Shown here one piece after another: positions 62,109 to 64,000 of a stretch of 64,000 nt of DNA (position 1 is its first letter; every line of letters starts with the position of its first letter). The stretch is from Nocardia nova SH22a. Lineage in GTDB: Bacteria; Actinomycetota; Actinomycetes; Mycobacteriales; Mycobacteriaceae. A model generated the notes under the pieces. That model was not told where the DNA came from. It saw nothing but the letters and a program-made list of their open reading frames with translations, and made no database searches. The DNA lies in assembly GCF_000523235.1 (NCBI RefSeq), contig NZ_CP006850.1:6572001-6636000 (forward strand), given 5' to 3'. Position numbers and translations under genes: made by a program.

Positions 62109-63311
62109 ATGGCTGACCCCGTTGGCGCCGGAGCCGCCCTGTGTGAGCGATATGCGGTCGCCGATGTCGATTCCCACATCATCGAACCGGCCGATCTGTG
62201 GACCTCACGGATCTCGAAGAAGTGGGGCGACCTCGTGCCGCACGTTCGTTTCCACGAACGGCGACAAGAGGATTACTGGTACATCGGCGACAAGAAGCTC
62301 TACGGTGTGGGCGCGTTCGCCCAGGCGAAATGGCCGGAATTCCCGCCGTCGCATCCGAAGAAGTTGTCGGAGGCCTTTTCCGCGGCACTGCACGCCAAGG
62401 ATCGGCTGGCCTATATGGACGAGGTCGGCGTCTACTACCAGGTGATGTATCCGAACATCCTCGGATTCCACAGCCACGTCTTCCTCAATCAGATGCCGCA
62501 CGAACTGGCGACCGAATGCGTTCGCGCCTACAACGACTGGCTGGTCGAATGGTGCTCGGCGGATTCGCGGCGGCTGATCCCGATGATGATGCTGCCCTTC
62601 TGGGACATCGACGAATCGGTCGTCGAGATGAAGCGGGCCTACGAATTGGGCCACAAGGGCGTGCTTTTCGCCGCCCGCTACGACAAGGTGGGCCTGCCTC
62701 GGCTGGTCGACGACTACTGGGAGCCGCTGCTCGGCCAGGCCCAGGACATGGGTCTGTCGATGAATTTCCACGTCGGATTCCTCAACAACCCCGACGACCT
62801 CAAGGGCGCGGTCGATCAGTCGCAGAAACTCGACTTCACCAAGGAGAGCGCACTCGTCCTGCTCGGCAATGCGCAGAATATCGCCGAGGTGGTCGTCAGC
62901 GGAGTGTGCCACCGGTATCCGAAGCTGAATTTCGTGTCGGTGGAGAACGGGGCGGGCTGGTTGCCGTTCCTGGGCGAGAGTATGGACTGGCAGTGGCTCA
63001 ATGTCGGTGCGCACCACGAATATCCGGACCGGCTGCTGCCCAGTGAGTACATGCAGCGGCAGGTGTACGGCATGTACTGGTTCGAGAATCGGTCGCTGCG
63101 GCCGGTGATCGGCGAACTGGCCGACCGGCTGATGTTCGAGACCGATTTCCCGCACGCCACGAGCCTGTCGCCCGGACCGGCCTCGGAATCGCCCAGTCCG
63201 CGCGACATCATCGAACGATCGCTGAGCGGAATTCCGGAGGAGACGGTGGCGAAGGTGTTGCAGCACACCGCGACCCGGCTCTACCACCTGGATCCGCCGC
63301 AGCGGAACTGA
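62109..63311 (+). CDS. PF04909-type amidohydrolase/decarboxylase (copy 3)
   Basis: This 400-residue protein is closely related to the copy at 50087. Its motifs are DVDSHIIEP (His23, Glu26), SMNFHVGFL in the middle and ETDFPHATS near the end. It has the same EPADLW-KKW beginning as copy 1. AAGGAG precedes the ATG by 7 bases. It lies after the DUF35-thiolase-SDR operon and ahead of another aldehyde dehydrogenase, and its half-sites suggest separate initiation. Confidence 0.9.
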   Translation: MADPVGAGAALCERYAVADVDSHIIEPADLWTSRISKKWGDLVPHVRFHERRQEDYWYIGDKKLYGVGAFAQAKWPEFPPSHPKKLSEAFSAALHAKDRLAYMDEVGVYYQVMYPNILGFHSHVFLNQMPHELATECVRAYNDWLVEWCSADSRRLIPMMMLPFWDIDESVVEMKRAYELGHKGVLFAARYDKVGLPRLVDDYWEPLLGQAQDMGLSMNFHVGFLNNPDDLKGAVDQSQKLDFTKESALVLLGNAQNIAEVVVSGVCHRYPKLNFVSVENGAGWLPFLGESMDWQWLNVGAHHEYPDRLLPSEYMQRQVYGMYWFENRSLRPVIGELADRLMFETDFPHATSLSPGPASESPSPRDIIERSLSGIPEETVAKVLQHTATRLYHLDPPQRN

Positions 63312-63510
63312 ACCATCCGGCGAGGCGGTGTGCGGGGGCGGATATCGGCCGCGCACATCGCCGACCGGGTTCACTGCGCGCCGACCGGGCGCGGGTGTCG
63401 TGCAGGGGCCCGTGGCGGCGTGGTGACGAGCGCGGCCACACAGGCATCGAAACGGGCGCGGGGGAACCGCAACCCGTGGCCGGTGCTGCCACCGAAGTAC
63501 AGGAGACGGC

Positions 63511-64000
63511 GTGAGTGATCGATTGATGTTCCGGCGGGAGTTCTTCGTCGGCGGCGCGTGGGTGCCGCCGACGAGCGACGAGCGGTTTCCCGTGATCTCC
63601 CCGTCGACCGAGGAGGTCGTGGGCGAGGTGCCGGTGGCGACCACCGCCGATATCGATCGCGCGGTCGACGCGGCCCGCATCGCCTTCGATGGAGGGCCGT
63701 GGCCGCGTATGTCACCGGCGGAGCGGGCCGACGCACTGACCCGCGCCGCGAAAATTCTGCGCTCCCGCGAGGCCGATATCGCGGCGATCACCGTAGACGA
63801 GATCGGTTGTCCGGTCAGCCAATCCAGGCAGGCACAGACCGGCATGGTCGCGGCGCTGTTCGACTACTACGCCGGGCTGATCCGCGAATTCGACTTCGAG
63901 CAGACCGTCACGGCCGGTGACCGGTGCGGTCTGGTGACCCGGGAACCGGTCGGCGTCGTGGCCGCCGTCGTCCCGTGGAATGCCCCGGTGACCCTGGCCG
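63511..64000 (+). CDS. Aldehyde dehydrogenase, 3' end beyond the window
   Basis: The first 163 codons of an ALDH are present, starting MSDRLMFRREFFVGG with GTG 63511 after AGGAGA. The familiar YYAGLIREF, VTREPVGVVAAVVPWN and NAPVTLA segments of the coenzyme domain are visible. The catalytic Cys and Glu lie beyond the edge. About 200 bp before it hold no gene. It is a second, distinct enzyme from the ALDH at 39546. Confidence 0.9.
   Translation, partial: MSDRLMFRREFFVGGAWVPPTSDERFPVISPSTEEVVGEVPVATTADIDRAVDAARIAFDGGPWPRMSPAERADALTRAAKILRSREADIAAITVDEIGCPVSQSRQAQTGMVAALFDYYAGLIREFDFEQTVTAGDRCGLVTREPVGVVAAVVPWNAPVTLA

Noticed and set aside
35941..64000. Catabolic island as a mobile element inserted at tRNA-Arg
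   Set aside because: No integrase, transposase or duplicated tRNA end is seen near it. The genes directly after the tRNA look ordinary and lack the shared operator.

Overview
The window comes from a high-GC, mycolic-acid-type actinomycete. Nocardia is the best guess. The main evidence is a block at 8.2-32.4 kb whose gene order closely follows the Mycobacterium tuberculosis Rv2464c-Rv2478c segment: nei, rpiB, an Rv2466c-type CPWC reductase, pepN, a DUF5130 gene, an HNH endonuclease, glbO, aglA, an Rv2474c-like gene, a thioesterase, the giant NAD-glutamate dehydrogenase, ettA and a small SSB. Leaderless starts, frequent GTG and TTG starts, and TANNNT -10 boxes fit the same group. The species call rests on gene content and order recalled from knowledge, not on a search.

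Region 1 (1-5545) is the end of an integrated element, probably a prophage. It has a truncated repetitive phage structural gene, an alpha/beta-hydrolase, a perfect 20-bp-stem terminator, and then a leftward operon with 4-bp GTGA/ATGA overlaps. That operon includes a secreted hydrolase related to the first one. The element abuts the 3' end of tRNA-Gly(TCC), a classic integration position.

Region 2 (5.6-35.7 kb) is conserved chromosome. It adds a GGDEF protein, a DUF1542-like Gly/Asp-rich protein, an M48 protease, a ferredoxin-reductase-like flavoprotein, purC, a threonine-dehydratase-like enzyme and a CopD/CtaG-like membrane protein. Set into the conserved order, between pepN and the DUF5130 gene, is a second clpP operon. 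Its first subunit keeps the catalytic Ser and its second has Ser replaced by Ala. A ClgR/PopR-like regulator ending in LAA lies next to it, and matching palindromes lie upstream of both the operon and the regulator.

Region 3 (35.6-38.1 kb) holds an unannotated 20-codon peptide gene with a 44-bp perfect palindrome behind it, tRNA-Arg(TCT) with a perfect TATAAT box upstream, an enoyl-CoA hydratase, a PPOX-type flavin/F420 protein and a DUF2165 membrane protein.

Region 4 (38.1-64 kb) is a large catabolic island. It contains P450, Rieske oxygenase and [3Fe-4S] ferredoxin genes, two D-aminoacylase-like amidohydrolases, three PF04909-type amidohydrolases, two aldehyde dehydrogenases, a Zn alcohol dehydrogenase, two SDRs, a thiolase, a fused two-domain CoA-transferase, an F420 luciferase-like enzyme, a DUF35 plus thiolase-like (Ltp2/ChsH2-type) pair, a SnoaL protein and one TetR regulator. 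A dyad close to AGTAAG-NN-CTTACT recurs in the divergent promoters, so most of the island is probably one TetR-controlled regulon for CoA-ester catabolism of an unknown cyclic compound. A secreted/TAT trio and a HIT protein (53.9-56.1 kb) interrupt it. A 610-bp interval without a gene carries a 68-nt sequence that folds as a perfect three-way junction.
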